From: Scleromatobacter sp964418745
GTDB taxonomy: Bacteria; Pseudomonadota; Gammaproteobacteria; Burkholderiales; Burkholderiaceae_C
Reading direction: 5' to 3'
Length of the DNA stretch: 64,000 bases
NCBI GenBank assembly: GCA_964418745.1
Contig: CAYQMX010000015.1
Coordinates: forward strand, 1 to 64,000
Shown: positions 1-8,416 of the stretch, one piece after another
Numbering within the stretch: position 1 is the stretch's first letter
Layout: each line of letters starts with the position of its first letter
Translations under genes and position numbers: made by a program
Notes under the pieces: generated by a model
What the model saw: the letters and a program-made list of their open reading frames with translations, nothing else
Databases searched by the model: none
Told to the model about the DNA's origin: nothing

Positions 1-371
1 GCCCCCGCCCCGGGCGGGGCCGGCGCGGGGCGCGGCGGCGCGGGCCGCGTGCCCCCCCGCACCGCCGGGCGCGCGCCCCCCCCCGGGATCGCGGGGCCGG
101 GCGCGGGCGTCGCGCGCGCCGGCGCGGCGGCGGGCGAGGGCGCCGGCGTGCGCGGCGGCGGCGCATGCACGGGCGGCGGCGGCAGGTGCAGCGTGACCGT
201 GACCAGCGTCGTCACCCGGTCGGCGCCGTGGCGCGGCAGCTCCACGCGGTCGATCGCCAGCTTCAGCGCGACCAGCACCAGCGCGTGCAGCAGGAACGCC
301 GCGGCGATGCGCGACAGGCTCCAGCGCCGGCGCCGGGCGCTCGCCCAATCGGCGGCGGCGGCCTCAGGCAT
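1..371 (-). CDS. TonB-like proline-rich energy transducer (N-terminal part, runs off the window)
   Basis: An open frame runs on the minus strand from an ATG at 371 to the window edge without a stop; about 123 codons are visible. The N-terminus is a short basic cytoplasmic tail (RRRRWSLSRIAA) followed by one hydrophobic segment (LLHALVLVAL) at about residues 22-40. A very Pro/Ala-rich stretch follows, including LPPPPVHAPPPRTPAP. This is the layout of TonB-family proteins: inner-membrane anchor, periplasm-spanning Pro-rich linker, and a C-terminal domain that would lie outside the window. The ATG overlaps the end of the upstream Xre gene, so the two are probably co-translated. The C-terminal domain is not visible, so another single-pass Pro-rich membrane protein is possible. 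The first 150 bases are extremely GC-rich because of the Pro/Ala codons. Confidence 0.6.
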   Translation of the reverse strand, partial: MPEAAAADWASARRRRWSLSRIAAAFLLHALVLVALKLAIDRVELPRHGADRVTTLVTVTLHLPPPPVHAPPPRTPAPSPAAAPARATPAPGPAIPGGGARPAVRGGTRPAPPRPAPAPPGAG

Positions 372-606
372 CGCCGGTCTCCCCTTCCGCCGGCGCGCCC
401 TCGCCGGGCCGGTATTCCAGCAGGTCGCCGGGCTGGCATTGCAGCACCTCGCAGATGGCCGCCAGCGTGTCGAAGCGCACGCCGCGCACCTTGCCGGACT
501 TCAGCAGCGAGATGTTCTGCTCGGTGATGCCGACGCGTTCGGCGAGCTCGCGCGAGCGCATCTTGCGGCGCGCCAGCATCACGTCGAGGTTGACGACGAT
601 GGTCAT
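364..606 (-). CDS. Xre-family (YozG-like) HTH transcriptional regulator
   Basis: An 80-residue protein that is essentially one Cro/C1-type helix-turn-helix domain. The recognisable core is SRELAERVGITEQNISLLKSGK followed by VRGVRFDTLAAICEVLQC and QPGDLLEY, the usual end of the short YozG-type regulators. In many bacteria this family is encoded next to a DUF2975 membrane protein, as here: the DUF2975 gene ends 13 bases upstream. The pair probably forms one minus-strand operon with the TonB-like gene, whose start codon overlaps this stop. A palindrome in front of the operon (1211-1227) is a plausible autoregulatory site. Family assignment is secure; the target is inferred. Confidence 0.88.
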   Translation of the reverse strand: MTIVVNLDVMLARRKMRSRELAERVGITEQNISLLKSGKVRGVRFDTLAAICEVLQCQPGDLLEYRPGEGAPAEGETGDA

Positions 607-619
607 TGCGCGTGCCCGG

Positions 620-1180
620 TCACACGAAGCCCGCGTTGTCCTCGGCCACGCGCGCGGCCTCGGCCATGACCGTGGCGATGGCCAGCAGCACGGCGCCGAT
701 CAGCAGCATCGCGTAGTCGTTGGAGCTGAACCACAGGTTGAGCTGGCGCGTGCCGGGCGCGCGGTCGTAGGTGACGATCACCGACAGCACCGCGCCGTAC
801 ACCGGCGTGACCGCGCCGGTGGCCAGCACGCAGCGCGCGAAGCCGCGCAGGCTCACCAGCGCGCGGTGGCTGAACACGCGGGCCTGCGCGTACTCGCCGA
901 ACAGCCGCCACAGGCGCTGCAGGCCCAGCAGCGCGATGCCCACCGGCAGCAGCGTCCACAGCCCGCCGATCACCTGGGTGTGCAGGGACAGGACGTCGAC
1001 GTCGACCCCGGCGGCCGCCTTGACCTGGTTCTGCGCGTGGCCCGGCACGACCCAGACCCAGGCGGTGCCGGCGACCAGGAACACGGCCCCGAGCACGATC
1101 AGGGCGCGCACCACCGCGGCGAGGCGGCGCAGGCGGGCCTGCAATTCCGGCGGCAGGCCCTGGCGGTGGAGATCGGTCAT
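620..1180 (-). CDS. DUF2975 family membrane protein
   Basis: A 186-residue protein with four predicted membrane segments: about residues 25-47 (ALIVLGAVFLVAGTAWVWVV), 70-88 (IGGLWTLLPVGIALLGL), 113-135 and 157-175 (YAMLLIGAVLLAIATVMAEA). The pattern, including the segment LWRLFGEYAQARVFS before TM3, fits DUF2975, an uncharacterised inner-membrane family. These proteins are usually encoded with a YozG-type Xre regulator, which follows 13 bases downstream here. One idea for the pair is a membrane partner that modulates the regulator, but nothing in the sequence shows this. No strong ribosome-binding site precedes the chosen ATG; the start rests on the position of the promoter and of the hydrophobic segments. 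Confidence 0.8.
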   Translation of the reverse strand: MTDLHRQGLPPELQARLRRLAAVVRALIVLGAVFLVAGTAWVWVVPGHAQNQVKAAAGVDVDVLSLHTQVIGGLWTLLPVGIALLGLQRLWRLFGEYAQARVFSHRALVSLRGFARCVLATGAVTPVYGAVLSVIVTYDRAPGTRQLNLWFSSNDYAMLLIGAVLLAIATVMAEAARVAEDNAGFV

Positions 1181-1210
1181 GGTCGTGGATGGCTGTGAGT
1201 CGGCAATAAG

Positions 1211-1227
1211 TTATTGTAAAACGATAA
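1211..1227. promoter_or_regulatory. Palindromic operator overlapping a minus-strand -10 box
   Basis: The imperfect palindrome TTATTGT-AAA-ACGATAA lies 31 bases upstream of the DUF2975 start codon in an AT-rich patch. Read on the minus strand it contains TACAAT (1218-1213), a good -10 element, with TTGCGC (1242-1237) 18 bases upstream as a weak -35. A palindrome covering the -10 of a DUF2975/Xre operon suggests autorepression by the Xre protein. Inferred from position and symmetry. Confidence 0.55.
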
Positions 1228-1353
1228 AACATGATCGCGCAATGGCAAACACCGCGGGCTTGCGCGGATCGCCGCCGTGCCGGCACGGCGCAGCGCCTAT
1301 AGTCTTCCGACGCCGCCCGTCCCGGGCCGCACGTGCCACCCCCAGGAGCCGCC

Positions 1354-1956
1354 TTGACCCGCCACGCCGCCGATCCGCGACCGTCCGTCGCCCTGTACTG
1401 GGACTTCGAGAACCTGCACGCGGCGCTCGTCGAGGCCCACGCGGGCGAGGGCGCCTACGCCAAGCCCGACGCGCGCTTCCGGGTGCAGGAGCCGCTGGTC
1501 GACGTGCAGGCGGTCGTCGCGCTGGCGGCCGGCCTGGGCCCGCTGGCGATCAACCGCGCCTACGCCAACTGGCAATACCTGGGGCGCTATCGCGACGCGC
1601 TGCTGCAGGGCGCGATCGAGCTGGTGCAGATGTTCCCGCCCGGCGCCTCGGCCAAGAACGGCGCCGACATCCGGCTGTGCCTGGACGCGCTGGAGGACGT
1701 GGCGCGACTGGCCCACGTCGGCACGGTGGTGGTGGTGGGCGGCGACAGCGACTTCATGCCGCTGGCCCACAAGCTTCGCGCCGCCGGCGTCGCGCTGGTG
1801 GGCGTGGGCGCGCGCGCCAACACGAACCGGCACTGGGCGCGCAGCTGCGACGAGTTCCGCTACTACGACACCCTGGTGGCCGGGCTGCCCGCGGAGCCGG
1901 TGGTCGACGACGCCGACGCCACCGTCACGCTGCCCGCGCCGCCCGACCTCGGCTGA
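1354..1956 (+). CDS. NYN domain (PIN-like) putative RNase
   Basis: A NYN/PIN-like protein of about 200 residues. The conserved acidic positions expected for a metal-dependent nuclease are visible: Asp in ALYWDFENLHAAL near the N-terminus, Asp in KNGADIRLCLDALE, and the GGDSDF motif of VVVGGDSDFMPLAHKLRAAG. NYN proteins are thought to act in RNA processing or turnover, but the substrate of this subgroup (no C-terminal OST-HTH/LOTUS domain here) is not known. The start is taken as TTG at 1354 because AGGAG (1344-1348) sits 5 bases upstream; a GTG at 1333 in the same frame would add seven residues. The gene stands alone, upstream of ybaK. Confidence 0.82.
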   Translation: MTRHAADPRPSVALYWDFENLHAALVEAHAGEGAYAKPDARFRVQEPLVDVQAVVALAAGLGPLAINRAYANWQYLGRYRDALLQGAIELVQMFPPGASAKNGADIRLCLDALEDVARLAHVGTVVVVGGDSDFMPLAHKLRAAGVALVGVGARANTNRHWARSCDEFRYYDTLVAGLPAEPVVDDADATVTLPAPPDLG

Positions 1957-1981
1957 GCCCGGCGCGCGCGACAATCGCGCC

Positions 1982-2467
1982 ATGGCCCGCAAGAACCACG
2001 TCAGCGAAACCCCCGCCACCCAGTGGCTGCGCGCGCACGGCGTCGCCTTCACCGAGCACGTCTACGACTACGTCGACCACGGCGGCACCGCCGAATCCTC
2101 GGCGCAGCTGGGCGTGCCCGAGCACGAGGTCGTCAAGACGCTGGTGATGCAGGACGAGGCGGCGCGGCCGCTGGTGGTGCTGATGCACGGCGACCGGACG
2201 GTGTCGACGAAGAACCTGGCGCGCGCCATCGGCTGCAAGGCGGTCGAGCCGTGCAGGCCCGAGGTGGCGCAGCGCCACAGCGGCTACCTGGTGGGCGGCA
2301 CCTCGCCGTTCGGTTTTCGCAAGGACGTGCCGGTGTACGTGCAGGAAACCGTCCTCGCGCTGCCCCGCATCCTGATCAACGGCGGACGCCGCGGCTACCT
2401 GCTCGGCATCGAGCCCTCGGTGCTGCTGGAAGAGCTGCACGCCAAACCCGTGCAGTGCGCCAATTGA
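1982..2467 (+). CDS. ybaK: Cys-tRNA(Pro)/Cys-tRNA(Cys) deacylase YbaK
   Basis: A single-domain 161-residue protein of the YbaK/EbsC family, which hydrolyses Cys wrongly attached to tRNA(Pro) in trans, as proofreading for prolyl-tRNA synthetase. The conserved lysine lies in EHEVVKTLVMQ (Lys52), and the glycine-rich region SGYLVGGTSPFGFRK is typical. Length matches the family (about 155-165). It starts 25 bases after the NYN gene and may be co-transcribed with it, although no strong Shine-Dalgarno is seen. The ProX/PrdX relatives share the fold, but motif spacing fits YbaK best. Confidence 0.92.
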   Translation: MARKNHVSETPATQWLRAHGVAFTEHVYDYVDHGGTAESSAQLGVPEHEVVKTLVMQDEAARPLVVLMHGDRTVSTKNLARAIGCKAVEPCRPEVAQRHSGYLVGGTSPFGFRKDVPVYVQETVLALPRILINGGRRGYLLGIEPSVLLEELHAKPVQCAN

Positions 2468-2693
2468 TGGTGCGTGGCGCGTCGGAATTTGGTGCGGATT
2501 TGCGATCGCGGACCACTTGTCTAGTCAATTGACGCGGCGAAAAACCCACAGCAGGGTTTGTGCGGGGAATGTTCGTTGACACGGTGCTCACAATCGCGCA
2601 ACCGTGAGGCCAGCTGTAATGTTTCCTTAACAAATGAGACGCATACAGCGGTCATCCGACAAGAAGCATCCCAATCCACGAGGAAGGAAGTTC

Positions 2694-5531
2694 ATGTTCA
2701 CCCGCTCCAAGATCTGCACCGCACTGCTCGCCGCCCTCGCCGCCAACGCCTGGGCGCAGGACGCCGCCGAGAACGTCCAGCGCGTCGAAATCACCGGCTC
2801 GTCGATCCGCCGCATCGAGGCCGAGGGCGCGCTGCCCATCACCGTCATCTCGCGCGACGCCATCGACAAGACCGGCGCTGCTTCGGTCACCGAGCTGATC
2901 CAGAAGCTGCCGGCGATGACCGGCGGCAACTTCCAGCAAGCCTCGAGTTCGGTCAACGGCAACGGCAACGGCACCACCACCGCGGCCATCCACGCCCTCG
3001 ACCAGAAGTACACGCTGGTGCTGCTCAATGGCCGGCGCATCGCCCCCTTCGGCGGCTTCGGCGCCTCGGGCGGTGACGGGGCCGTCAACCTCCAGAGCCT
3101 GCCGCTCGACGCGATCGAACGTGTCGAGGTGCTGACCGACGGCGCCTCGGCGCTCTACGGTTCCGACGCCATCGCCGGCGTGGTGAACTTCATCACCAAG
3201 AAGAACCTGACAAACGGCGCCGTGTTCGCCAACGTCAGTCGCCCGACGATGGCCGGTGGCGGCAAGTGGAGCGCCGGCATCAGCAAGGGCTTCGGCGACC
3301 TGGAGACCGACGGCAACAACCTGCTGCTGTCCTACAGCCACGACGTGCAGAACAAGCTGATGGCCAGCCAGCGCGCCGCCTCCCGGCGCGGCGGCCTGAT
3401 CAAGTTCACGCTCAACGGGCAGCCGGTGGTCTACGACCAGACTTCCAGCAATTCGCTGCCGGGCAACGTCTACCTCGACAGCGGCCTGTCGTTCAGCCCG
3501 TACTTCAACCTGAACAACAACTGCGGCACCGATCCCGCCGTGTTCGTGTCCGGAACCAAGTGCCGCACCAACTACGCGGCGACGGTGCAGGACATCCCGA
3601 GTTCCAAGCGCGACAGCGTCTTCATCACCGACCATTTCAAGGTCAACGCGAACACCACGCTGTTCGCCGAGGCGATGTGGTCGAAGTACGACATGACGGC
3701 CGCGTTCGCGCCGTCGGCGCAGCCGATGGGCCTGGGCTCGAACGACCTGCCGGGCCGGCCGCTCGACATCCTGTGGAACAAGTACGTCGTACCCTACGAG
3801 ACCGCCAACGACGACACCAGCGCCGGCGGCCAGATGCGCTACCGCTCCATGGAAGCCGGCGGCCGCACGGACGAGTGGGAGACGGTGTCGCACCACTACG
3901 TGCTCGGCGCCGAAGGCACCGCGTTCGACTGGGACTACAACGCCAGCCTGACGTTCTCCTCGAACCAGGACAAGGACAAGCTGGCCGGCGGCTACCTCGA
4001 CTTCACCAAGTTCGTGAACCTGATCTCGACCGGCGCCTACGATCCCCTCGTGCCGATCGCGGGACAGACCCTCGATCCGGCCGTGCTGCACGGCACCTTC
4101 CTGCACACCAAGATCTCGCAGAACGTGCTCAGCCTGCACGGGTCGCGCGACCTGTTCGAGCTGCCCGGTGGCAAGTCGTCGCTGGGCCTGGGCTTCGACT
4201 ACACGGACCAGCATCTCAAGCAGGACACGAGCGACCTGGCGCAGTTCGGCAACGGGACCGCCGGCCAGGCGGGCAAGACCGACTACGCCGTCGGCGGCTT
4301 CTACGGCTACGTTCCGATGGACGCCAGCCGCCGCAACTACGGCGCGTTCGCCGAATTGCTGATGCCGGTGGCGCACAAGGCGGAGGTGACCGCCTCCCTG
4401 CGCTTCGACCGCTACGACCGCGTGCACAACGAGATGCCCTTCACGCAGGTCGCCAACAACCTGACGCCGCTGGGTGCGCAGGATCAAGGCAACAGCTTCA
4501 GCAAGCCGACGTTCAAGCTGAGCTTCCGCGCCCAGCCGGCGGACATGCTGCTGCTGCGCGGCTCCTTCGGCACGGGGTTCAAGGCGCCATCGGTCAACCA
4601 GATCGCCGCGCCGCTGGCCTTCAGCACCAACACCTCGGGCTCGTATGTCTGCCCGTTCCCGACCAGCCCCACCTGCATCGCCAACGGTACGGGCACGCAA
4701 CAGTGGGACCTGATCTCGGCCGGCAACCCGGCCAACGGGGCCGCCGGCCTGAAGGCCGAGACGTCGCAGCAATGGACGCTGGGCGGACGCCTGGAGCCGG
4801 CCAAGTCGATCTCGTTCGGCCTCGACTACTGGTCCGTGCGTCTCAAGAACCAGATCCTGTCGGGCATGCCCGAGAACTATGCGTTCGCCAACGCCGCCTC
4901 GCTGCCCGACCTGTTCGTGATCCCCTACCAGGATCCCGCCGGCTACCCGACGCTGGCCCTCATCCAGAAGCCGTTCAATGCCGGCAAGGCCAACTACCAG
5001 GGGCTGGACTGGGAGTTCAACTTCAGCACGCCGACGCCGATCGGCAAGTTCTCGGCCGACCTGGGCGGCACGCACATGCTCAAGGCGGACTACACGCTTC
5101 CTGGCGGCACGCAGAGCGACCTGGGCAAGTTCGGCGGTGACAACAACGTCGTGTTCCGCGACATCGTCCGCCTGGCACTGGGCCTGCAGACGGGCGACTT
5201 CACCAACACGTTCATCGTGAACTACAAGTCGGGCTATGCCGACCAGGCGTTCACCGCCGACTCGGCCAACGTGTCGCAGCTCCTGCCCGACGGATCCGAA
5301 GGCGATGGCGTGGCCTACGCCGGCCGCGTGCCCTCGTACACGGTCGCCGATTGGCAGACGCGCTGGCAGGCGTCGAAGGCCCTCCGCGTGACGTTCGGCA
5401 TCAGCAACCTGTTCAACACGAAGCCGCCGCTGTCGCTCAAGGTCGTGGGCGGCAACCAGGTCGGGTACGACGGCCGCTATGCCGACCCGACGGGTCGCGC
5501 CATTGCCGTGGGCGCGAGCTACAAGTTCTGA
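2694..5531 (+). CDS. TonB-dependent outer-membrane receptor
   Basis: A 945-residue outer-membrane receptor for TonB-driven uptake. The start at 2694 is supported by AGGAAGG just upstream and gives a clear signal peptide (MFTRSKICTALLAALAANAWAQ). The plug domain follows, with VQRVEITGSSIRRIE, ITVISRDAIDKTGAASVTEL and ALDQKYTLVLLNGRRIAPFG, then SALYGSDAIAGVVNFITKK. A long beta-barrel ends in VGASYKF, whose terminal Phe is typical. The N-terminal QRVEITGS style and the size match the large receptors of Burkholderiales and Xanthomonadales that are often linked to peptide or oligosaccharide uptake rather than to classic siderophores. The substrate cannot be told from sequence; the convergent sedolisin peptidase makes peptides a reasonable guess. 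A transcription terminator follows at 5568-5600. Confidence 0.93.
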   Translation: MFTRSKICTALLAALAANAWAQDAAENVQRVEITGSSIRRIEAEGALPITVISRDAIDKTGAASVTELIQKLPAMTGGNFQQASSSVNGNGNGTTTAAIHALDQKYTLVLLNGRRIAPFGGFGASGGDGAVNLQSLPLDAIERVEVLTDGASALYGSDAIAGVVNFITKKNLTNGAVFANVSRPTMAGGGKWSAGISKGFGDLETDGNNLLLSYSHDVQNKLMASQRAASRRGGLIKFTLNGQPVVYDQTSSNSLPGNVYLDSGLSFSPYFNLNNNCGTDPAVFVSGTKCRTNYAATVQDIPSSKRDSVFITDHFKVNANTTLFAEAMWSKYDMTAAFAPSAQPMGLGSNDLPGRPLDILWNKYVVPYETANDDTSAGGQMRYRSMEAGGRTDEWETVSHHYVLGAEGTAFDWDYNASLTFSSNQDKDKLAGGYLDFTKFVNLISTGAYDPLVPIAGQTLDPAVLHGTFLHTKISQNVLSLHGSRDLFELPGGKSSLGLGFDYTDQHLKQDTSDLAQFGNGTAGQAGKTDYAVGGFYGYVPMDASRRNYGAFAELLMPVAHKAEVTASLRFDRYDRVHNEMPFTQVANNLTPLGAQDQGNSFSKPTFKLSFRAQPADMLLLRGSFGTGFKAPSVNQIAAPLAFSTNTSGSYVCPFPTSPTCIANGTGTQQWDLISAGNPANGAAGLKAETSQQWTLGGRLEPAKSISFGLDYWSVRLKNQILSGMPENYAFANAASLPDLFVIPYQDPAGYPTLALIQKPFNAGKANYQGLDWEFNFSTPTPIGKFSADLGGTHMLKADYTLPGGTQSDLGKFGGDNNVVFRDIVRLALGLQTGDFTNTFIVNYKSGYADQAFTADSANVSQLLPDGSEGDGVAYAGRVPSYTVADWQTRWQASKALRVTFGISNLFNTKPPLSLKVVGGNQVGYDGRYADPTGRAIAVGASYKF

Positions 5532-5567
5532 CGTGGCAGCGCGTTGCGGCCGCGTGCCGCAACGACG

Positions 5568-5600
5568 ACGCCCCGGCGCGCGAGCGCCCGGGGCGTTTTT
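5568..5600 (+). terminator. Rho-independent terminator of the TonB receptor gene
   Basis: ACGCCCCGG pairs with the downstream CCCGGGGCGT across a short loop, followed by five T residues (5596-5600). It begins 37 bases after the receptor stop codon and sits between two convergent genes, so the hairpin may also slow transcription from the other side. Confidence 0.8.
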
Positions 5601-5637
5601 CGTTCAGGGCGACCCGCGCGCGCGGATCGCCGCCGCC

Positions 5638-7215
5638 TCAGGTGCCCAGCGCCTTGAGCAGCTTGGCGCCGTCGGGCGAACCCCAGCCGGTGCACGCGTC
5701 CCAGCCGACCTTGGCGCTGAAGCTGCCGTTGTTGCCGCTGGTGATGTCGTGCGTCACGCCCTTGCCGGCCAGCGAGCCGTACAGCAGGGGGTTGAGGAAG
5801 CCTACCGGGTGGCCCAGCTTCTGGTTCATCAACGCCACCAGGCCGGCCCACAGCGGTGCCACGGCGCTGGTGCCGCCGATGACGAAGTTCTGACCGTCCA
5901 CGCGCACCTCGTAGCCGGTGGCCGGGTCGGCATCGCCGGCCACGTCGGGCACGCCGCGGCCGGTCTTGCCGCCGGCACCCGCCGGCACGCCGGCCTTGGC
6001 CTGGTAGGCGGGCAGGGTGAACTGGTTGCTGACTCCGCCGCCGGTGGCGCTGGTGGTGGCGCCCTCGTTCCACACCGTCTCCGACGAGATCGCGGTGGCG
6101 CTGGCGGCCAGCAGCTTGGTGCCGCCGCAGGCCAGCACGTTGGGGCTCGAGGCCGGGAAGTCCACGTGCGGCTTGCCGTCCTGAACGCCGTCGGACGAGC
6201 CGTTGTCGCCGGCCGCCGCGCAGATGGTCACGCCCATCGCTGCCGCGGCCTGGAAGGCCTGGTCGTACTGGGTCATGGCCTGCGCCGTCCAGTTCTGCTC
6301 GGCCGAGCCCCAGCTGATCGAGATCACCGAGGGCTTGTTGACGGCGTCGTGCACGGCGGTGGTGATGGCGTCGAGGAAGCCGGCCGTGGTGTTGGGCGCG
6401 AAATACACCGCCAGCGTCGCCTTCGGCGCCACCGCGCCGGCCACCTCGATGTCCAGCAGCACCTCGCCATCGGCGCTGTTGGCGTTGGTCGGGTGGTTCT
6501 TCGCGTGATCGACCAGCACCGCCTTGACCTTCGGCTTGGCGATGCCCAGCGCGGCGAAGTAGGCGGCGAGGTCGGCCGGCTTGTAGCCGCCGCCCAGCTC
6601 GATGATGCCGATGCATTGCCCGCTGCCGTCGACGTCCTTGGGGAAGTCGTACAGCTTGGCCAGCGCCGGCGGCGTGAACGACCGGGCGGTGACGGAGCGC
6701 ATGCCCAGCACCGGGTCGTAGCGCTGGAAGTGCGGGTCGGCGGCCGGGCGGTCGTCCAGGCCGAACACGCCCTCGACGACGCCCGCGAGGCCGCCCGGCA
6801 CGCTGAGGCTGCCGGTGCGCCCGCGGTAGGTGCCGCCGGCGTGCTCGTACTGCTGCAGGCTGACGCCGAAGGCGTCGTTCATCGATTGCGTGGTGCCCGA
6901 CAGCACGACGCTGCGGCGCGCCGCGTCGGACTCGACCACCGTCAAGCCGTGGGCCTGCGCGAAGGCGGCGACCGCGGCAAGGTCGGGGGCGTCGGCCCCG
7001 TGGCTGGCAGCGAACTGCTCGCGCGTGAGGTACTTGCGCTGGCCGGGGTGGGTATCGTCGCCGGCGCCGCCGGCGGCCAGCGCGTGGGCGGCGGGCGTCT
7101 TCGCCCGCAGGCGCAGGGTGACCTCGATGCGCTCGTCGAGCCGGGCGGGGCCGACGGCGCGGGCGCCCTCCAGCGGCTGGCGTTCGCTGCCCGGGATGAT
7201 GTGTCTGCTGGCCAT
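5638..7215 (-). CDS. Sedolisin (S53 family) serine-carboxyl peptidase, kumamolisin-like
   Basis: A 525-residue sedolisin precursor. Residues 1-160 resemble the pro-kumamolisin activation domain (SMNDAFGVSLQQYEH, GTYRGRTGSLSVP); the catalytic domain follows. The expected triad is visible: Glu251 and Asp255 in DGEVLLDIEVAGAVAP, and Ser450 in GGTSAVAPLWAGL. Asp337 in AAAGDNGSSDG is the oxyanion-hole Asp. Asp490 with the GWDACTGWGSPDG tail forms the usual calcium site. Sedolisins are acid-active endopeptidases that mature by removing the propeptide. No classical signal peptide is present (MASRHIIPGSER), although these enzymes are normally exported, so the export route is unclear. AAGGAAG precedes the ATG. 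The gene converges on the TonB receptor, which could import released peptides; that link is inference. Confidence 0.95.
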   Translation of the reverse strand: MASRHIIPGSERQPLEGARAVGPARLDERIEVTLRLRAKTPAAHALAAGGAGDDTHPGQRKYLTREQFAASHGADAPDLAAVAAFAQAHGLTVVESDAARRSVVLSGTTQSMNDAFGVSLQQYEHAGGTYRGRTGSLSVPGGLAGVVEGVFGLDDRPAADPHFQRYDPVLGMRSVTARSFTPPALAKLYDFPKDVDGSGQCIGIIELGGGYKPADLAAYFAALGIAKPKVKAVLVDHAKNHPTNANSADGEVLLDIEVAGAVAPKATLAVYFAPNTTAGFLDAITTAVHDAVNKPSVISISWGSAEQNWTAQAMTQYDQAFQAAAAMGVTICAAAGDNGSSDGVQDGKPHVDFPASSPNVLACGGTKLLAASATAISSETVWNEGATTSATGGGVSNQFTLPAYQAKAGVPAGAGGKTGRGVPDVAGDADPATGYEVRVDGQNFVIGGTSAVAPLWAGLVALMNQKLGHPVGFLNPLLYGSLAGKGVTHDITSGNNGSFSAKVGWDACTGWGSPDGAKLLKALGT

Positions 7216-7477
7216 GGTGCTTCCTTTGCGACGGGGCCCGCCTTGCTGGCGTCCGCCGATCGTCTGCCTGTCGCCGGACGGCGTCCACCCCTAGCCGGGT
7301 AAAAATGGGTTTCCGGATGCGGGGGGTCCACGGCTTGCCCCGCTGGGCGTTGCACGCTGCAATATTCGACCGCTGCCCTCTTGATGCGCCCGCCGGCCGG
7401 CCCCATGTAGCCCGCGAGGTAGCGCCGACTCCGAGAGAGCATGATGTCGGCGACTCTCCGTCTGAAAGGACACGAAG
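7216..7477. other. Divergent intergenic region (sedolisin / TPR protein)
   Basis: 262 bases between two divergently read genes must hold both promoters. A GCCGAC ... GTCGGC inverted repeat lies close to the TPR gene (about 7424-7451), near an ATG-like GAGCATGATG. No convincing -35/-10 pair could be assigned. Confidence 0.35.
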
Positions 7478-8377
7478 ATGAAACGCAAGATGCTGCTGGC
7501 GGCCGCCTGTGCCGCCGCCCTGTGGTCCGCTGCCGCGATGGCGCTGCCGTCGGCCAACGACGTGCAGGCCGCCGTCAAGGCGGGCGACTATCCCAAGGCC
7601 GAGACCATGATGCAGGAGGTCGTGGCCGCGAAGCCGCAGAGCGCGAAGGCGCACTACCTGTATGCCGAGATCCTGGCGCACGACGCCAAGTTCGGCGCCG
7701 CCGCCGCGCAGGCGCGACAGGCGCGCCAGCTCGACCCGGCGCTGACGTTCACGACCGATCCCGAGAAGTTCCGCAGCTTCGAGCGCCTGCTCGAGCGTGA
7801 GCAGGCCGGCCCGGTCGCCACCACGCCGGCGGCGCCCGCGCGCATGAACGCGGCGCCGGCCGCGCCGATCGCCCCGGTGGCTGCCGCTTCCGGCGGCATC
7901 CCCACCTGGGTCTGGGTGGGCGGCCTGGCCGTCGTCTTGTTCCTGGTCTTCCGCGCGGTGTCGCGCCGCGCCATCGCCAACAACATGGCCAGCGGCGGCG
8001 GCTACGCGCCGCAGGGCGGCTACGGCATGAACCCGGGCATGCCGCAGCCCGGTTACGGCCCCGGCTATGGCCCGGGCTACGGCGCCGCGCCCGGCGGTGG
8101 CCTGCTGCGCACCGGCCTGGCGGCCGCGGGTGGCGTCGCCGGCGGCATGTTGCTGGAAAAGATGCTGGAAGGCGACCGCCACAACGACGGCTACGGCGGC
8201 GGCAACAACTACGGCGGCCAGGGCGGCGTGCTCGACAACGGCGCCAACCAGGCCGCCAGCGACCTGGAGAACCGGCCGATCGACTTCGGCTCCGGCGGCA
8301 ACGACTGGGGCAGTGACGGCGGCGGGTCGGACAACTTCACGCCGTCCGGCGGCGGAGACGACGGCGGCGGCTGGTAG
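7478..8377 (+). CDS. Secreted/membrane TPR protein with Gly-rich tail
   Basis: A 299-residue protein with a cleavable-looking signal peptide (MKRKMLLAAACAAALWSAAAMA). A short TPR-like region follows at about 25-95 (AAVKAGDYPKAETMMQEVVA, KAHYLYAEILAHDAKFGAAA), then an Ala/Pro linker, one membrane segment at about 143-160 (TWVWVGGLAVVLFLVF) and a Gly/Tyr/Asn-rich tail with PGYGPGYG repeats ending in acidic Gly-rich sequence. AAAGGAC precedes the start. The layout suggests a membrane-anchored protein with a periplasmic TPR arm for protein contacts and a flexible tail. No characterised family was recognised. A perfect palindrome follows the gene. Confidence 0.8.
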   Translation: MKRKMLLAAACAAALWSAAAMALPSANDVQAAVKAGDYPKAETMMQEVVAAKPQSAKAHYLYAEILAHDAKFGAAAAQARQARQLDPALTFTTDPEKFRSFERLLEREQAGPVATTPAAPARMNAAPAAPIAPVAAASGGIPTWVWVGGLAVVLFLVFRAVSRRAIANNMASGGGYAPQGGYGMNPGMPQPGYGPGYGPGYGAAPGGGLLRTGLAAAGGVAGGMLLEKMLEGDRHNDGYGGGNNYGGQGGVLDNGANQAASDLENRPIDFGSGGNDWGSDGGGSDNFTPSGGGDDGGGW

Positions 8378-8383
8378 GCGACG

Positions 8384-8405
8384 CCACGGGGCCGCGGCCC
8401 CGTGG
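8384..8405. terminator. Perfect 22-bp palindrome between convergent genes
   Basis: CCACGGGGCCG is followed directly by its exact reverse complement, giving a strong hairpin in both directions. It lies 7 bases after the TPR gene stop and 12 bases before the DUF427 stop. There is no T-run on either side, so it is either a bidirectional terminator of the GC-only type or a transcript-stabilising hairpin. Confidence 0.55.
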
Positions 8406-8416
8406 TCGGTGCGGGC

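Noticed and set aside
1..180. Extreme GC run at the left edge as a structural repeat or sequencing artefact
   Set aside because: It stays in frame with a Pro/Ala-rich TonB-like linker on the minus strand, which explains the composition.
2576..2620. TTGACA at 2576 as -35 of the TonB receptor promoter
   Set aside because: No -10 sequence lies 16-18 bases downstream; TGTAAT at 2615 is too far away (33-base spacing).
3266..5140. Long plus-strand open frame of 624 codons inside the TonB receptor gene
   Set aside because: It is in another frame of a clearly coding gene; its translation is Arg/Gln/Pro-rich without any domain, a usual by-product of 70% GC.
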